A stretch of 64,000 bases of DNA from Chloroflexota bacterium. GTDB lineage: Bacteria; Chloroflexota; UBA11872; UBA12225; JAJDUF01. The DNA lies in contig JAJDUF010000016.1 in NCBI GenBank assembly GCA_022826725.1, forward strand, positions 743,277 through 807,276. Direction: 5' to 3'. Positions 19,527-28,854 of this stretch are shown piece by piece. Under the pieces are notes generated by a model, which was not told the origin of the DNA, did not search any database, and saw nothing but the letters and a program-made list of their open reading frames with translations. A program made the translations under genes and the position numbers. Position 1 is the first letter of the stretch. Every line of letters starts with the position of its first letter.

Positions 19527-20420
19527 ATGTACCAAGCGTCGCCAACGGTCGAGCATCCCCGCGAAGCTCCGCCCCCGGCCGGCAAGATCGAGCTCACCGA
19601 CGCCACGAAGGTGTATGCCGCCCACGGGCAAGCCGCGGCGATGCAGCCTACTACATCGGCTGGGACACCGGGCAACGGTGCGGACGAGGCCGGCTCGGTC
19701 GTGGCTTTCGACGGCATCTCCCTCACCGTCTCCGAGGGCGAGCTACTCTGCCTGCTCGGTCGGAGCGGCTGCGGCAAGTCTACGTTGCTCCATATCATCG
19801 CCGGGCTGGAGGAGCTGAGCGCCGGCTCGCTGACCGTAGACGGCCGTCCCGTGGACGGCCCCAGCCACCGCCGCGGCCTCGTCTTCCAGCAGTACGCCCT
19901 ATTTCCCTGGCTCGACGTGTACCGGAACGTCCGCTTCGGTCTCGAAGCACGGAGTACCGGCATGGACGGCCGTGTCAAGGATCGGGCCGTGCGCGATCTC
20001 CTGGCGCTCGTCGGCTTGGAAGGCTTTGAGGGTGCGCGGCCCCACGAGCTATCGGGCGGCATGGCGCAGCGGGTAGCCATTGCGCGGGCGCTCGTCAACG
20101 AGCCGGAGATTTTGCTCTTGGACGAGCCGTTCAATGCGCTCGACGCCTTCACCCGCATGACCATGCAGGATGAGCTGGTGCGGATCGTCAAGCAGCGTGG
20201 GATGACCGCGATCTTTGTCACCCACGATATTGACGAGGCGCTCTACCTCGGCGACCGTGTGGCGATCCTCACCCCCCGGCCCGGCCGGATCAGGGAGATC
20301 GTCTCGGTGCCCGTTGCTCGTCCCCGCGACCGCAACGACCCGACGCTACTGCGCCTGCGCGATCACGTCTACCGCGAGTTCGGGCTGGCCGTGCGCCAGG
20401 AAGGACACTACAGCATCTGA
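19527..20420 (+). CDS. ABC transporter ATP-binding protein (nitrate/sulfonate/taurine type)
   Basis: 297 residues from ATG 19527 (GGAGAG about 9 nt upstream). Walker A GRSGCGKST (78-86), Q-loop in FQQYALFP (119-127), signature LSGGMAQR (175-182), Walker B ILLLDE (195-200), and the switch His in FVTHDIDEA. The pattern ALFPWLDVYRNV matches the SsuB/TauB/NrtD subfamily. It powers uptake with the substrate-binding protein and permease that follow. An alanine-rich insert of about 25 residues (35-58) separates IELTDATKVY from VVAFDGISL, longer than usual. First gene of a probable five-gene operon. Confidence 0.9.
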   Translation: MYQASPTVEHPREAPPPAGKIELTDATKVYAAHGQAAAMQPTTSAGTPGNGADEAGSVVAFDGISLTVSEGELLCLLGRSGCGKSTLLHIIAGLEELSAGSLTVDGRPVDGPSHRRGLVFQQYALFPWLDVYRNVRFGLEARSTGMDGRVKDRAVRDLLALVGLEGFEGARPHELSGGMAQRVAIARALVNEPEILLLDEPFNALDAFTRMTMQDELVRIVKQRGMTAIFVTHDIDEALYLGDRVAILTPRPGRIREIVSVPVARPRDRNDPTLLRLRDHVYREFGLAVRQEGHYSI

Positions 20421-20440
20421 GCGCCGGGGGCAGTGGGTGG

Positions 20441-20535
20441 ACCTAACCCCCGGCCCCTTCCCTTCAGGGAAGGGGAGTCAGCACAGCACTGGTTAGCCCC
20501 GTCCCTTTAGGGAGGGGGGTGGGGGTAGGTGTAAC
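20441..20535. repeat. Two GC-rich palindromic repeats between ATPase and binding-protein genes
   Basis: ACCTAACCCCCGGCC with CCTTCCCTTCAGGGAAGGGG (to about 20476) is a hairpin with the family's TAACCCCCGG flank. A second unit, GTCCCTTTAGGGAGGGGGG, follows at about 20500-20520. They fall inside the operon and could stabilise or attenuate the mRNA. Confidence 0.75.
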
Positions 20536-20567
20536 CCCCGACAAACGACGCAGTGAAGGAGTCAGGA

Positions 20568-21842
20568 ATGACAGAGCGAGCCGAGAACAGACAGGATCAC
20601 CCGCTACCGCACCTCACGCGCCGCGGTCACATCCGTACCGTCGGGCTGGCGTTTACGAGCGCCCTGCTGGGGCCGCTGCTGGCCGCCTGCGGCCCGACCG
20701 AGGAAGAATCCGCCCCCGCAGCCCCGGCCCAGTCGGCCCCCACCAGCAGCGAATTGGATACGCCGGTCAAGATCGGCTATCTCCCGATCACCGACGCGAC
20801 GCCGCTGCTCATCGGTCACGCCAACGATTTCTTCAAGGCCGAGGGCCTGACGGTAGAGCAGCCGACGCTCTTCCGCGGCTGGAACGCGCTGGCGGAGGCC
20901 TTCTTCGCCGGCAGTGTCAACTTGGCGCACTTCCTGATGCCGATGACCGTCTGGATGCGCTACAGCTTGCAGCAGCAGGTGAAGGTGGTCGCGTGGGACC
21001 ACACGAACGGCTCCGCGCTCACGGTCGCCGGGGAGGGCATCAACGACATCGAGGACTTGGCCGGCAAGCAGATCGCCGTCCCCTTCTGGTACTCGATCCA
21101 CAACGTCGTGCTCCAAATGCTGCTCCGCAACGCCGGGCTGACGGCCGTCGCCAAGGACCGGGGCGCTACGCTGAAGCCGTCCGAGGTCAATCTGTTCGTG
21201 ATGCCGCCCCCCGACATGCCCACCGCCTTGGGCACCGGCGGCATTGACGGCTATATCGTCGCCGAGCCGTTCAACGCGGCGGGCGAGTTGAAGGCCCAAG
21301 GCAAGATCATCCGCTTCACCGGCGACGTGTGGCGCGACCACGCCTGCTGCGTTGCCGTCCTGCACGAGGAGAGCATCAAGGAGCGGCCGGAGTGGTCGCA
21401 GCGCGTGCTCAACGGGCTGGTAGCCGCGCAGTTGTGGGCACACCAGAATACGACCCAGGTACCCGGCGTGCTCTCGAAGGGTGGAAAGGGATACCTGCCG
21501 CTCGAAACACCGGTCATCAATCGGGCGATGAACAAGTACGACCTGGACACCTACGGTCCGAACGGGACCAACGCCATCCGCAACGACGAATGGGGCGTTG
21601 GCCGGATCGGCTTCCAGCCGTATCCGTACCCATCGTACACGATGGAGTTGGTCACGCAGCTGAAGCAGACGATGGTGCAGGGAGATCGGTCTTTCCTGGG
21701 CGCCCTCGCCCCCGACTTCGCGGCAAAGGACTTAATCGAGTATGATTTAGTCAGGAATGCCTACGAGAAGGCCGGCGGGCCGGAGGCTTTCGGCGTGGAC
21801 CCCAAGCAAGCCTTCGAGCGCCAAGAGGTCATCTCACTCTAG
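20568..21842 (+). CDS. ABC transporter substrate-binding lipoprotein (NMT1/SsuA-like)
   Basis: 424 residues from ATG 20568 with AAGGAG 7 nt upstream. A twin-arginine-like stretch (TRRGHIRTVG, about 17-26) leads to a lipobox LLAAC with Cys 41, so it is probably an exported lipoprotein. After an Ala/Pro/Ser linker the binding fold begins VKIGYLPITDATPLLIGHANDFFKAEGL, the typical opening of NrtA/SsuA/TauA-family proteins. Conserved pieces include LAGKQIAVPFW and DGYIVAEPFNAAGE. The ligand cannot be named; relatives bind sulfonates, taurine, nitrate or pyrimidine precursors. The downstream AprAB-like enzymes favour an organosulfur compound, but that is inference. Confidence 0.87.
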   Translation: MTERAENRQDHPLPHLTRRGHIRTVGLAFTSALLGPLLAACGPTEEESAPAAPAQSAPTSSELDTPVKIGYLPITDATPLLIGHANDFFKAEGLTVEQPTLFRGWNALAEAFFAGSVNLAHFLMPMTVWMRYSLQQQVKVVAWDHTNGSALTVAGEGINDIEDLAGKQIAVPFWYSIHNVVLQMLLRNAGLTAVAKDRGATLKPSEVNLFVMPPPDMPTALGTGGIDGYIVAEPFNAAGELKAQGKIIRFTGDVWRDHACCVAVLHEESIKERPEWSQRVLNGLVAAQLWAHQNTTQVPGVLSKGGKGYLPLETPVINRAMNKYDLDTYGPNGTNAIRNDEWGVGRIGFQPYPYPSYTMELVTQLKQTMVQGDRSFLGALAPDFAAKDLIEYDLVRNAYEKAGGPEAFGVDPKQAFERQEVISL

Positions 21843-21873
21843 TAGCACGCCGTCCAGCCGCGGGGAAGGAGCA

Positions 21874-22740
21874 ATGGTGGCGGAAACCACCGACGAGTTG
21901 GCGCGACCGCTCGCTACAGAAGAGCCGGCGGCGGTTGTGCGTCCCACGCCCCGCTGGCTGCGAGTTGTCAAGCAGCGGGCGGGTAACTGGATGTGGCCTG
22001 TCGTCGGCCTGTTGGTCGGCTTGGTCATCTGGCAGATCGGGGCGACGATCTGGGCCACGCGCTTTCCCATTGCGGAGTCCTTTCTGCCCCAACGCACCTT
22101 CGCGGATGCCGTGCGGCTCGTGAGCACCGGCGTGCTGTGGCCGCATATCACGGCATCGCTACTCCGCGTGGGCATCGGCTTGGCGCTGGCTATTGCCATC
22201 GGCGTGCCGGTGGGGCTGATGATCGGCTACTGGCGCCGGTTGGAGCTAGGCACCTCTGCGCTGTTCCAGTTCATTCGCATGATCTCGCCGCTGGCGTGGA
22301 TGCCCGTAGCGATCATGCTCTTCGGCGTGGGCGACCGGCCCATATACTTCCTACTCGCCGTCGCAGCGGTCTGGCCCATTCTCATCAATACCGCGACCGG
22401 CGTGAGTCACGTAGATCGCCAGTGGATTCGCGCGGCCCGCGCCCTCGGCGCGAATGAGTGGGCGGTGCTGCGGCGCGTGGTCATTCCCGCCATCATCCCC
22501 GACGTGCTCACCGGCCTGCGGCTGGCGGTGGGAGTGGCGTGGCTGGTGCTGGTGCCGGCCGAGATGCTCGGTGTCAACAACGGCTTGGGTTACTACATCC
22601 TCGATACCCGTGACCGCTTCAGCTACGGCGAGCTGATGACGATCATCTTGATTATCGGCGTGATCGGCTACACGCTGGACGCCATCATCCAGCGGCTGCG
22701 CTATCGCTTCTCCTGGACGTTAGGTATTCGCGACGCATGA
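21874..22740 (+). CDS. ABC transporter permease (SsuC/TauC-like)
   Basis: 288 residues from ATG 21874 (GGAAGGAG 4-5 nt upstream). About six membrane helices begin at residue 33. The cytoplasmic EAA loop appears as IRAARALGANEWAVLRRVVIPAIIP, contacting the ATPase. The subfamily features PLAWMPVAIMLFGVGDRP and PAEMLGVNNGLGYYILDTRD match the BPD_transp_1 permeases of taurine/sulfonate/nitrate importers. Its stop overlaps the start of the flavoprotein gene by 4 bp (ATGA), so transport and redox genes are translationally coupled. Confidence 0.9.
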   Translation: MVAETTDELARPLATEEPAAVVRPTPRWLRVVKQRAGNWMWPVVGLLVGLVIWQIGATIWATRFPIAESFLPQRTFADAVRLVSTGVLWPHITASLLRVGIGLALAIAIGVPVGLMIGYWRRLELGTSALFQFIRMISPLAWMPVAIMLFGVGDRPIYFLLAVAAVWPILINTATGVSHVDRQWIRAARALGANEWAVLRRVVIPAIIPDVLTGLRLAVGVAWLVLVPAEMLGVNNGLGYYILDTRDRFSYGELMTIILIIGVIGYTLDAIIQRLRYRFSWTLGIRDA

Positions 22741-24548
22741 GCGACACCACACCGTCTCGACGGTCAGGACCCTCGCCACCGTCATCCCCACGCCAGCGTA
22801 CATCCGGACCGGGGGACACGGAGCGCCTCACGACCGACGTGCTCGTCATCGGCGGCGGGCTGGCCGGCCTCTGGGCCGCGATCCGCGCACGCGAGCAGGG
22901 GCAGCGGGTCTTGCTCGTAGAGAAGGGGTTTGCCGGCGCCAGCGGGTGTAGCGTGTTCGCCGGGGCCGTCGTCCTCTGCCTGACCCCGGACGACGACCTG
23001 GACACCTTCATCGCGGAGGAAGCTCAGGACGCCGACTATCTGCTCGACCCCGAATGGGCCGAGTTCGTCGTCTGCGACAACTACGAGCGCCTGCGGGAGA
23101 TCGTCGCCTGGGGCGGTCCCATCCCGGTGGACGCGGATGGGCAACTCGTCCGTCGCCGCGGCCAAGTCCATGGGCGGCATACCGTTGCGCGGGTGGCTTT
23201 CGATAGCGCCGAGCTGATGAAGTTCATGCGGAAGGTGGCGATCGGGAGGCGCAAGGCCAAGACGCTGGACCAAACGGTCGTGACCAACCTGCTGGTCGAG
23301 GACGGGCGGGTGGTGGGTGCCGTCGCCCTGCGCCGCCAGGAAGAGCGCGTCACGGTCATCCGCGCCCAGGCCGTGGTGCTCGCGGCCGGCGGGTGTAGCT
23401 GGCGCGGCACACACTTCGGCCACGACATGGTCTGCGGCGAGGCGTACAAGCTTGCGTGGGACGTTGGCGCCGAGCTAATGAGCATGGAGTTCGGCAACGG
23501 CTACATGGCCACCTATCGCCACGCCGATACGCACGGGCAGTGCCTCTTGGCGGCGATTGGTGGCAAGTTCATCAACAAGCACGGCGAGACGTTCATCCAT
23601 CGCTACTCGCCGCGCGACCCGGCGCCGACGCACCTCATCCCCCGCGCGATGGCCGGGGAAGTGCGCGCCGGCCGCGGCCCGATCCGCTACGACCTCACCG
23701 GTATTCCGCCCGCCGCCCGCGAGCAGTGGAAGCGGGACTTTGCCCTGATCTGGCGCGGCATGGAGCGCACCGGCATTGATGCCTTCGACGAGCCGCGCGA
23801 GTGGTTCCCCGGCTTCAACGGCACCGTCTCGGCCAGCGCCGGCGTGCGCTTGCTCGACCGCAGCGGCGCGACGACCGTGCCCGGTCTCTACGCCGCCGGC
23901 GATGCCGCGAGCCGCAGTCCGCTGATCGGCGCCGGCAGCGGGATCACCTTCTTGAACCTGGCGTGGGCCGGCGTGAGCGGCGCGCAGGCCGGCATTGCCG
24001 CCGCGCAGTTCGCCCAGCGACACGACGCCGCGGCGCCGGACGAGGCCAGCGTCGCCGCGGCCGTGACCGCCGCGGTAGCGCCGCAGCAGCGCAACACGGG
24101 TGCCACACCCGACGGCATCTACATGCGCCTGCAAGAGCAGGTCATCGGCATGGACGCGAACATCTACCGGCACGGCGACCGCCTGCGCGACGTACTGGCG
24201 GCCACCGAGCGCCTGCGCGACCGGCTGCTGCCGGTGATCCACGCCGCCGACTGGCACGAGCTGGTCAAGTGCCACGAAACGATTGCCACCTGCTTCACGA
24301 CCGAATTGATGTACCGCGCGGCGCTCGTGCGCGAAGAGAGCCGCGGCTGGCACTACCGCGAGGACTTTCCGGCCCGCGACGACGAGCGCTGGCGGGTGTG
24401 GCTTGTCGCCGCGCCGCAGGGTAGCCCCAGCGAGCCGGCGCTCTGGACGGCGCCGGAGTTTCGGCGCCTGCCCGTGCCGTTGGAGGCCTACGCAGCCCGC
24501 GGCATCGCCCCGACGCCGGCAATGCCGCAGCCGGCCGCAGCCGGCTGA
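22737..24548 (+). CDS. FAD-dependent oxidoreductase, AprA/fumarate-reductase flavoprotein family
   Basis: 603 residues. After a 30-residue low-complexity N-terminus, the FAD-binding beta-alpha-beta is VLVIGGGLAGLWAA (35-48), with VEKG at the ribose-binding strand and AVVLAAGGCSWRG as the second nucleotide contact. The C-terminal FAD segment is VPGLYAAGDAASRSPLIGAGSGI. The rest resembles the capping and helical domains of fumarate reductase, L-aspartate oxidase and APS reductase alpha subunits. Next to a dicluster ferredoxin it recalls AprAB. No signal peptide is present, so it is cytosolic. The substrate is unknown; coupling to a sulfonate-type importer suggests oxidation or reduction of an imported compound. 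Confidence 0.82.
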   Translation: MSDTTPSRRSGPSPPSSPRQRTSGPGDTERLTTDVLVIGGGLAGLWAAIRAREQGQRVLLVEKGFAGASGCSVFAGAVVLCLTPDDDLDTFIAEEAQDADYLLDPEWAEFVVCDNYERLREIVAWGGPIPVDADGQLVRRRGQVHGRHTVARVAFDSAELMKFMRKVAIGRRKAKTLDQTVVTNLLVEDGRVVGAVALRRQEERVTVIRAQAVVLAAGGCSWRGTHFGHDMVCGEAYKLAWDVGAELMSMEFGNGYMATYRHADTHGQCLLAAIGGKFINKHGETFIHRYSPRDPAPTHLIPRAMAGEVRAGRGPIRYDLTGIPPAAREQWKRDFALIWRGMERTGIDAFDEPREWFPGFNGTVSASAGVRLLDRSGATTVPGLYAAGDAASRSPLIGAGSGITFLNLAWAGVSGAQAGIAAAQFAQRHDAAAPDEASVAAAVTAAVAPQQRNTGATPDGIYMRLQEQVIGMDANIYRHGDRLRDVLAATERLRDRLLPVIHAADWHELVKCHETIATCFTTELMYRAALVREESRGWHYREDFPARDDERWRVWLVAAPQGSPSEPALWTAPEFRRLPVPLEAYAARGIAPTPAMPQPAAAG

Positions 24549-24594
24549 CACCGCGACACACATGAACCGCCTGAGAATGTAGGAAGCGCGATCT

Positions 24595-24819
24595 ATGGCC
24601 GTCGAAGTCGTCTCGGAAAAGCTGTGTATCGGGTGCAATCTGTGCGTGCGTGTGTGCCCGGTTGACGTTTTCCGTCTGCAAGGACCGGAGAAGGAGCAGA
24701 AAGCCTATATTGCTTACCAGGAAGATTGCCAGTCGTGCTTCATCTGCGAGGAGTACTGCCCGACCGACGCGATCTACGTCGCACCGGAGAACCCCCGGCC
24801 CATCCCGATGCCCTACTGA
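24595..24819 (+). CDS. 2[4Fe-4S] ferredoxin, AprB-like
   Basis: 74 residues with two cysteine clusters: C11-x2-C14-x2-C17-x3-C21-P and C45-x2-C48-x2-C51-x3-C55-P, enough for two [4Fe-4S] clusters. It starts at ATG 24595, 46 bp after the flavoprotein gene, and is the probable electron partner of that enzyme. The spacing and the short C-terminal tail (VAPENPRPIPMPY) resemble the ferredoxin half of APS reductase beta subunits, without their longer tail. Confidence 0.9.
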   Translation: MAVEVVSEKLCIGCNLCVRVCPVDVFRLQGPEKEQKAYIAYQEDCQSCFICEEYCPTDAIYVAPENPRPIPMPY

Positions 24820-24915
24820 CAGCGTGTGTCGGGGAGCGGCGCGTGCTTGAGACTGGCTGAATTTCGAGCAACCTGCTATACCTCACCCCATACCTGCCCA
24901 CAGAAGGAGAGTCGT

Positions 24916-25209
24916 ATGCCGAAGTTCATGGTGGAGTGGAACCTACCCAAGGACCTCACCAAAGACAAGTACATGGCCAAGAAGGTGAAGTCGTTGGACA
25001 TCTATCCCAAGATTCCCGAGTGCAAGTGGGAATCCACTTTCCTGGCCGACGACATGAGCAAGTGCTACTGCGTCTACGACGCGCCGGACGAAGAGACGGT
25101 TCGGAAGGCGCGCGAGATGGTGCAGGCCAAGGTGGACTTGCTGGCGACGGTTGACGAGATCACCCCGGACTCCTTGGAGGAGGAACGCGACGCGGAAAGC
25201 GCCGAGTAA
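24916..25209 (+). CDS. DUF4242-like small protein
   Basis: 97 residues from ATG 24916 with AAGGAG 7 nt upstream. It reads MPKFMVEWNLPKDLTK, then KCYCVYDAPDEETVRKAREM, the ferredoxin-like alpha/beta pattern of DUF4242 (one characterised relative is a nickel-binding Streptomyces protein). It has three cysteines (in ECKW and KCYC). It lies about 95 bp after the ferredoxin, before a strong terminator, so it may be the last gene of the transporter/redox operon. Function unknown. Confidence 0.7.
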   Translation: MPKFMVEWNLPKDLTKDKYMAKKVKSLDIYPKIPECKWESTFLADDMSKCYCVYDAPDEETVRKAREMVQAKVDLLATVDEITPDSLEEERDAESAE

Positions 25210-25241
25210 CTCATCCGCTGACTGCCTTCACAACGCGACGC

Positions 25242-25278
25242 TAGGCGCTCACCGGCCAGACCGGATGGTGAGCGCCTA
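25242..25278 (+). terminator. Intrinsic terminator after the ABC/redox operon
   Basis: Perfect 12-bp arms TAGGCGCTCACC (25242-25253) and GGTGAGCGCCTA (25267-25278) with a 13-nt loop, then TGATTGTTT. As the inverted repeat is symmetric it may also stop transcripts arriving from the opposite-strand sucD side. Confidence 0.75.
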
Positions 25279-25354
25279 TGATTGTTTAAGTACGGTACCG
25301 GGATGCGGACGATGTCGCCGGTAGTGGAGACCGCGCGCCGCTTTAGGGAGGGTG

Positions 25355-26224
25355 CTATCCCAGCGCGTCGGCAAGCAGTTGGGGGATGTCCGAGGGCGAC
25401 TCGGCGACCGGGATGCCTGCGGCCTGCAACGCTTCGATCTTGCCAGCGGCGGTGCCAGCGCCGCCGGAGATAATCGCCCCGGCGTGCCCCATGCGCTTCT
25501 CCGGCGGCGCCGTCCGCCCGGCGATGAAGCTGACGACCGGCTTGCCGACGTGCTGCCGCGCGTACTCCGCCGCCTGCTCCTCCTCGTCGCCGCCGATCTC
25601 GCCGATGAGTACGATCCCCTCGGTCGCCGGGTCGGACTCGAAGAGCGCCAGCATGTCTATGAAGGAGCTACCGACAATCGGATCGCCGCCGATACCGACA
25701 CAGGTGCTCTGGCCCAAGCCGGCGTTCGTGAGATGCTGGATGACCTCATAGGTCAGTGTGCCGGAACGTGATACCAAGCCAATCGGCCCCGGCGTGACGA
25801 TAGCACCCTGGATAATGCCGACTTTCGCTTGGCCGGGGCTAATCAGTCCCGGACCGTTCGGCCCGATCAGCCGAGCGCCGCGTTGTCTGACGGTGTGATA
25901 GACGCGCAGCATGTCCAGTACCGGAATGCCCTCGGTGATCGCCACGATGGGGTCCAGCCCGGCATCGGCCGCCTCCAGGATTGCGTCGGCGCCGAACGGT
26001 GCCGGGACGAAAATGCAGGATGCCGTTGCGCCCGTCGCTTGCACCGCCGCCTGTACCGTGTTGAAGACCGGCACTCCCAGGTGCTCCTGCCCCCCGCGGC
26101 CGGGAGTGACGCCGGCCACGACCTGCGTCCCGTACTCGATCATCTGCTCCGTGTGGAACGATCCCTCGCGGCCGGTGATGCCTTGCACCAGCAGCCGCGT
26201 ATCCTGATCGGCGAGAATACTCAT
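25355..26224 (-). CDS. sucD: Succinate--CoA ligase, alpha subunit
   Basis: 289 residues. The CoA-binding Rossmann domain is N-terminal ([22 protein letters not shown]) and the ligase domain carries the phosphorylated His in GHAGAII at H247, matching E. coli H246. It forms succinate and ATP or GTP from succinyl-CoA with SucC. The sucC stop overlaps the sucD start by 4 bp (ATGA), so the two are translationally coupled. Downstream is a convergent terminator. Confidence 0.96.
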   Translation of the reverse strand: MSILADQDTRLLVQGITGREGSFHTEQMIEYGTQVVAGVTPGRGGQEHLGVPVFNTVQAAVQATGATASCIFVPAPFGADAILEAADAGLDPIVAITEGIPVLDMLRVYHTVRQRGARLIGPNGPGLISPGQAKVGIIQGAIVTPGPIGLVSRSGTLTYEVIQHLTNAGLGQSTCVGIGGDPIVGSSFIDMLALFESDPATEGIVLIGEIGGDEEEQAAEYARQHVGKPVVSFIAGRTAPPEKRMGHAGAIISGGAGTAAGKIEALQAAGIPVAESPSDIPQLLADALG

Positions 26225-27351
26225 CGCGCCGCCTCCACCACCGCGCGGGCCGCCTCGGCCATCGAGGTCACGGCCGTGATGCCCTCCGCACGCAGTATTT
26301 GATGTCCTTCCGCCTCGTTGACGCCGACCAAGCGCACGGTCAGCGGCACCGGCCGCGGCAGGCTGGGGAGCGCCGCAACGATCCCGCGCGCGACCTCATC
26401 ACAGCGCGTAATCCCGCCGAAGATGTTGAACAGCACGGCCCGCACGCGCTCGTCGGCCAGGATGATCCGCAGCGCCGCGATCACGCGGTCGGACTGCGCG
26501 CCACCGCCGATGTCGAGGAAGTTGGCCGGCTGACCACCGGCGGCCTGCACGAGGTCCATCGTGGCCATCGCCAGCCCCGCGCCGTTGACGCAGCAGCCGA
26601 TGGTACCGTCGAGTTGGACATACGACAGCCCGTGCTCACGCGCCTCCCGCTCCGCGGCGGTTTCCTCTTGCGGATCGCGTAGCTCCACCAGATCGGCATG
26701 GCGGTAGAGCGCGTTGTCGTCCAGGTTGATCTTGGCGTCAATCGCTTGCAGCGCGCCGTCGGTGTTGACGATCAGCGGGTTGATCTCGGCGAGCGAGCAA
26801 TCGTAGTCCATGAACGCCTGGTAGAGGCCGCGGGCGATGGCGCCAAACGGCCGCAGCAGCCCGCCGGGTAGGTCGAGCGCAAAGGCCGCCTGGCGCATCT
26901 GGAAATCTTGCAGCCCCAGCAGCGGGTTGGCGCCAACCTTGATGATCTTCTCCGGTGCCGTCGCAGCGACCTCTTCGATGTCCACGCCGCCCTCGCTACT
27001 GGCCATCAGGGTCACGCGCCGGGTGGTGCGGTCCAGCACCAAGCCGAGATAGATTTCCCGCGCGATGTCGGCCGCCTGCGTCACCAGCACCTGCTCGACC
27101 CGGTTCCCCTTGATGTCCATGCCCAGGATTGCAGCGGCCTTCTCGCGGGCCTCGGCGGGCGTATCCGCCAGCTTGACGCCTCCGGCCTTGCCCCGTCCGC
27201 CGACGAGCACCTGCGCCTTGACGACCACCTGCCCCTCCAAGCGGGCCGCGATGGCGGCAGCTTCATCCGGCGTGCTCGCCACCTCACCCGGTGGAATGGG
27301 CAGGCCGTAGGGCCGCAATAGCTCCTTCGCCTGATATTCGTGGATTTTCAT
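26221..27351 (-). CDS. sucC: Succinate--CoA ligase, beta subunit
   Basis: 376 residues, slightly shorter than the typical 385-400. ATP-grasp domain with [12 protein letters not shown] at the start, [20 protein letters not shown] (44-62), the metal-site region [11 protein letters not shown], and the C-terminal flavodoxin-like domain ending with [18 protein letters not shown]. It binds nucleotide and completes the active site with SucD. Upstream in the same direction, about 115 bp away across a hairpin repeat, is an isocitrate dehydrogenase gene, making a TCA gene block. Confidence 0.96.
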   Translation of the reverse strand: MKIHEYQAKELLRPYGLPIPPGEVASTPDEAAAIAARLEGQVVVKAQVLVGGRGKAGGVKLADTPAEAREKAAAILGMDIKGNRVEQVLVTQAADIAREIYLGLVLDRTTRRVTLMASSEGGVDIEEVAATAPEKIIKVGANPLLGLQDFQMRQAAFALDLPGGLLRPFGAIARGLYQAFMDYDCSLAEINPLIVNTDGALQAIDAKINLDDNALYRHADLVELRDPQEETAAEREAREHGLSYVQLDGTIGCCVNGAGLAMATMDLVQAAGGQPANFLDIGGGAQSDRVIAALRIILADERVRAVLFNIFGGITRCDEVARGIVAALPSLPRPVPLTVRLVGVNEAEGHQILRAEGITAVTSMAEAARAVVEAAR

Positions 27352-27370
27352 GGTTTTTGTCCTGGTATAG

Positions 27371-27452
27371 CCCCCACCCTCGCCCTCCCCCCGTCACACG
27401 GGGGAGGGAATACACCGTCCCCCCGCACTGCGGGGGGACCATAGGGGGGCCG
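27371..27452. repeat. GC-rich palindromic repeat, ACCATAGGGGGG family
   Basis: A double hairpin: CCCTCCCCCCGTCACACGGGGGAGGG followed by ATACACCGTCCCCCCG...CGGGGGGACCATAGGGGGGCC. The same arrangement and flanks recur at 55861-55939 and, degenerate, near 60612-60660. Confidence 0.85.
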
Positions 27453-27465
27453 ACTCCTCGCTCCT

Positions 27466-28572
27466 TTAGCCTCCCGCTTGTAACGCCGCGATGATGGCGT
27501 CGCCGACCTGCGAGGTCCCGGCCGCCGTGGGGTCGTTGCGGTCGGCCTTGAGGTCGTAGGTCACGCTCTTCCCCTCGGCAATCACCGTGGCTACGGCGCG
27601 TTCGAGGCGTCCCGCCGTCTCCGTCTCGCCCAAGTGATGCAGCATCAAGACGCCGGAGAGGATCATCGCCATGGGGTTGACCTTGTTCTGACCAGCGTAC
27701 CGCGGTGCGCTCCCGTGCGTCGGCTCGAACACGGCGACCTGGGTCCCGATGTTGGCGCCGGGCGCCAGCCCCACGCCGCCGATGATCCCGGCGCACAGGT
27801 CCGACACCACGTCGCCGTACAGGTTGGGCAGCACCAGCACGTCGAAGTCGTGCGGTCGCGTGATGAGCAGCTGCGTCATAATATCCACGATCCAGTCGTC
27901 GAACTCGACGTCGGGATACTCGGTGGCCACCCGCCGGGCTACCTCCAGGTAAAGCCCGTCGGAGAACTTCATAATGTTGGCCTTGTGGACGGCCGTCACC
28001 TTCTGGCGCCCGTTCGCCCGCGCATAATCCAGCGCAAACCGCACAATCCGCTCGGTGCCGCTGATGGAGATCGGCTTGATGCTGATACCCGAGTCGGGCC
28101 GGATAGTGCCGCCGCCAATCTCGCCGATGAACTCGATCAGCCGCGCCGCCTCGTCCGTACCCTCCTGAAACTCCACTCCCGCGTACAGGTCCTCGGTATT
28201 CTCACGGACGACCACCACGTCGAAATCGGGGAACTTCGAAGGCGCGCCGGCGTAGGTCCGGCAAGGACGCAGGCAGGCGTAGAGGTCCAGCTCCTTGCGG
28301 AGCGCGACGTTGACGCTGCGAAAGCCCTTGCCGACCGGCGTGGTAAGCGGGCCTTTGATAGCGACCTTGTTGGTGCGGATCGAATCGAGCACGTGCTCCG
28401 GCAGCACGTCCCCGGTGCGCTCGCCGACCTCGGCGCCGGCGTATTGCACGTCCCAATCGAACGCGAACCCGCCAATGTCGGCAGCGGCATCCAGCACGCG
28501 ACGGGTGGCCTCGGCGATCTCCGGCCCGGTGCCATCACCGGGAATGAACGTCACGGTATGCGTAGACGGCAT
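27466..28572 (-). CDS. icd: Isocitrate/isopropylmalate dehydrogenase family, probable isocitrate dehydrogenase
   Basis: 368 residues, decarboxylating dehydrogenase fold. FIPGDGTGPEI (9-19) at the N-terminus; the substrate loop VRENTEDLYAGVEF, typical of isocitrate rather than isopropylmalate enzymes; KANIMKFSDGLY with the catalytic Lys; DDWIVDIMTQLLI with the metal Asp; LPNLYGDVVSDLCAGIIGG; and EPTHGSAPRYAGQNKVNP. The small size and the motif set resemble NAD-dependent IDH of the mitochondrial-like class. It should supply 2-oxoglutarate upstream of sucCD. Confidence 0.88.
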   Translation of the reverse strand: MPSTHTVTFIPGDGTGPEIAEATRRVLDAAADIGGFAFDWDVQYAGAEVGERTGDVLPEHVLDSIRTNKVAIKGPLTTPVGKGFRSVNVALRKELDLYACLRPCRTYAGAPSKFPDFDVVVVRENTEDLYAGVEFQEGTDEAARLIEFIGEIGGGTIRPDSGISIKPISISGTERIVRFALDYARANGRQKVTAVHKANIMKFSDGLYLEVARRVATEYPDVEFDDWIVDIMTQLLITRPHDFDVLVLPNLYGDVVSDLCAGIIGGVGLAPGANIGTQVAVFEPTHGSAPRYAGQNKVNPMAMILSGVLMLHHLGETETAGRLERAVATVIAEGKSVTYDLKADRNDPTAAGTSQVGDAIIAALQAGG

Positions 28573-28854
28573 GAAGATAGACTCCCTTGCTTGCGGTAGG
28601 GTGGGGATTCGTAGTCGCCGGTGCGGCGCTCACCTCTGAACAGGTGAAGAAAGTGCCGGCCAATGCCGTGAGATTGTAGCCGCCGACGTTGTCACCAGCA
28701 AGCCTCGGCAAGGCGGCCGCGCCGGCTGACCATGACCGCCCGCCGGCGCCGGCCCCAACCTGACTGACGGTCAGTTGACGCGCCACCTCCCAGCCCCTAC
28801 CTTGGCAGCAAGGAAGCGGTATCGGAGGCTACCGGGAGCGTAGAGAGGAGCACC
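28573..28854. other. Divergent gap between icd and the phosphotransferase gene
   Basis: 282 bp without a convincing gene. It must hold the icd promoter (minus) and that of the plus-strand kinase gene. CTGAC-TGACG-GTCAG near 28760 is a small dyad; no clear promoter pair is visible. Confidence 0.4.

Noticed and set aside
20604..21443. 279-codon antisense frame over the substrate-binding lipoprotein gene
   Set aside because: The plus strand encodes a well-formed lipoprotein with a binding fold; the antisense product has no recognisable domain.
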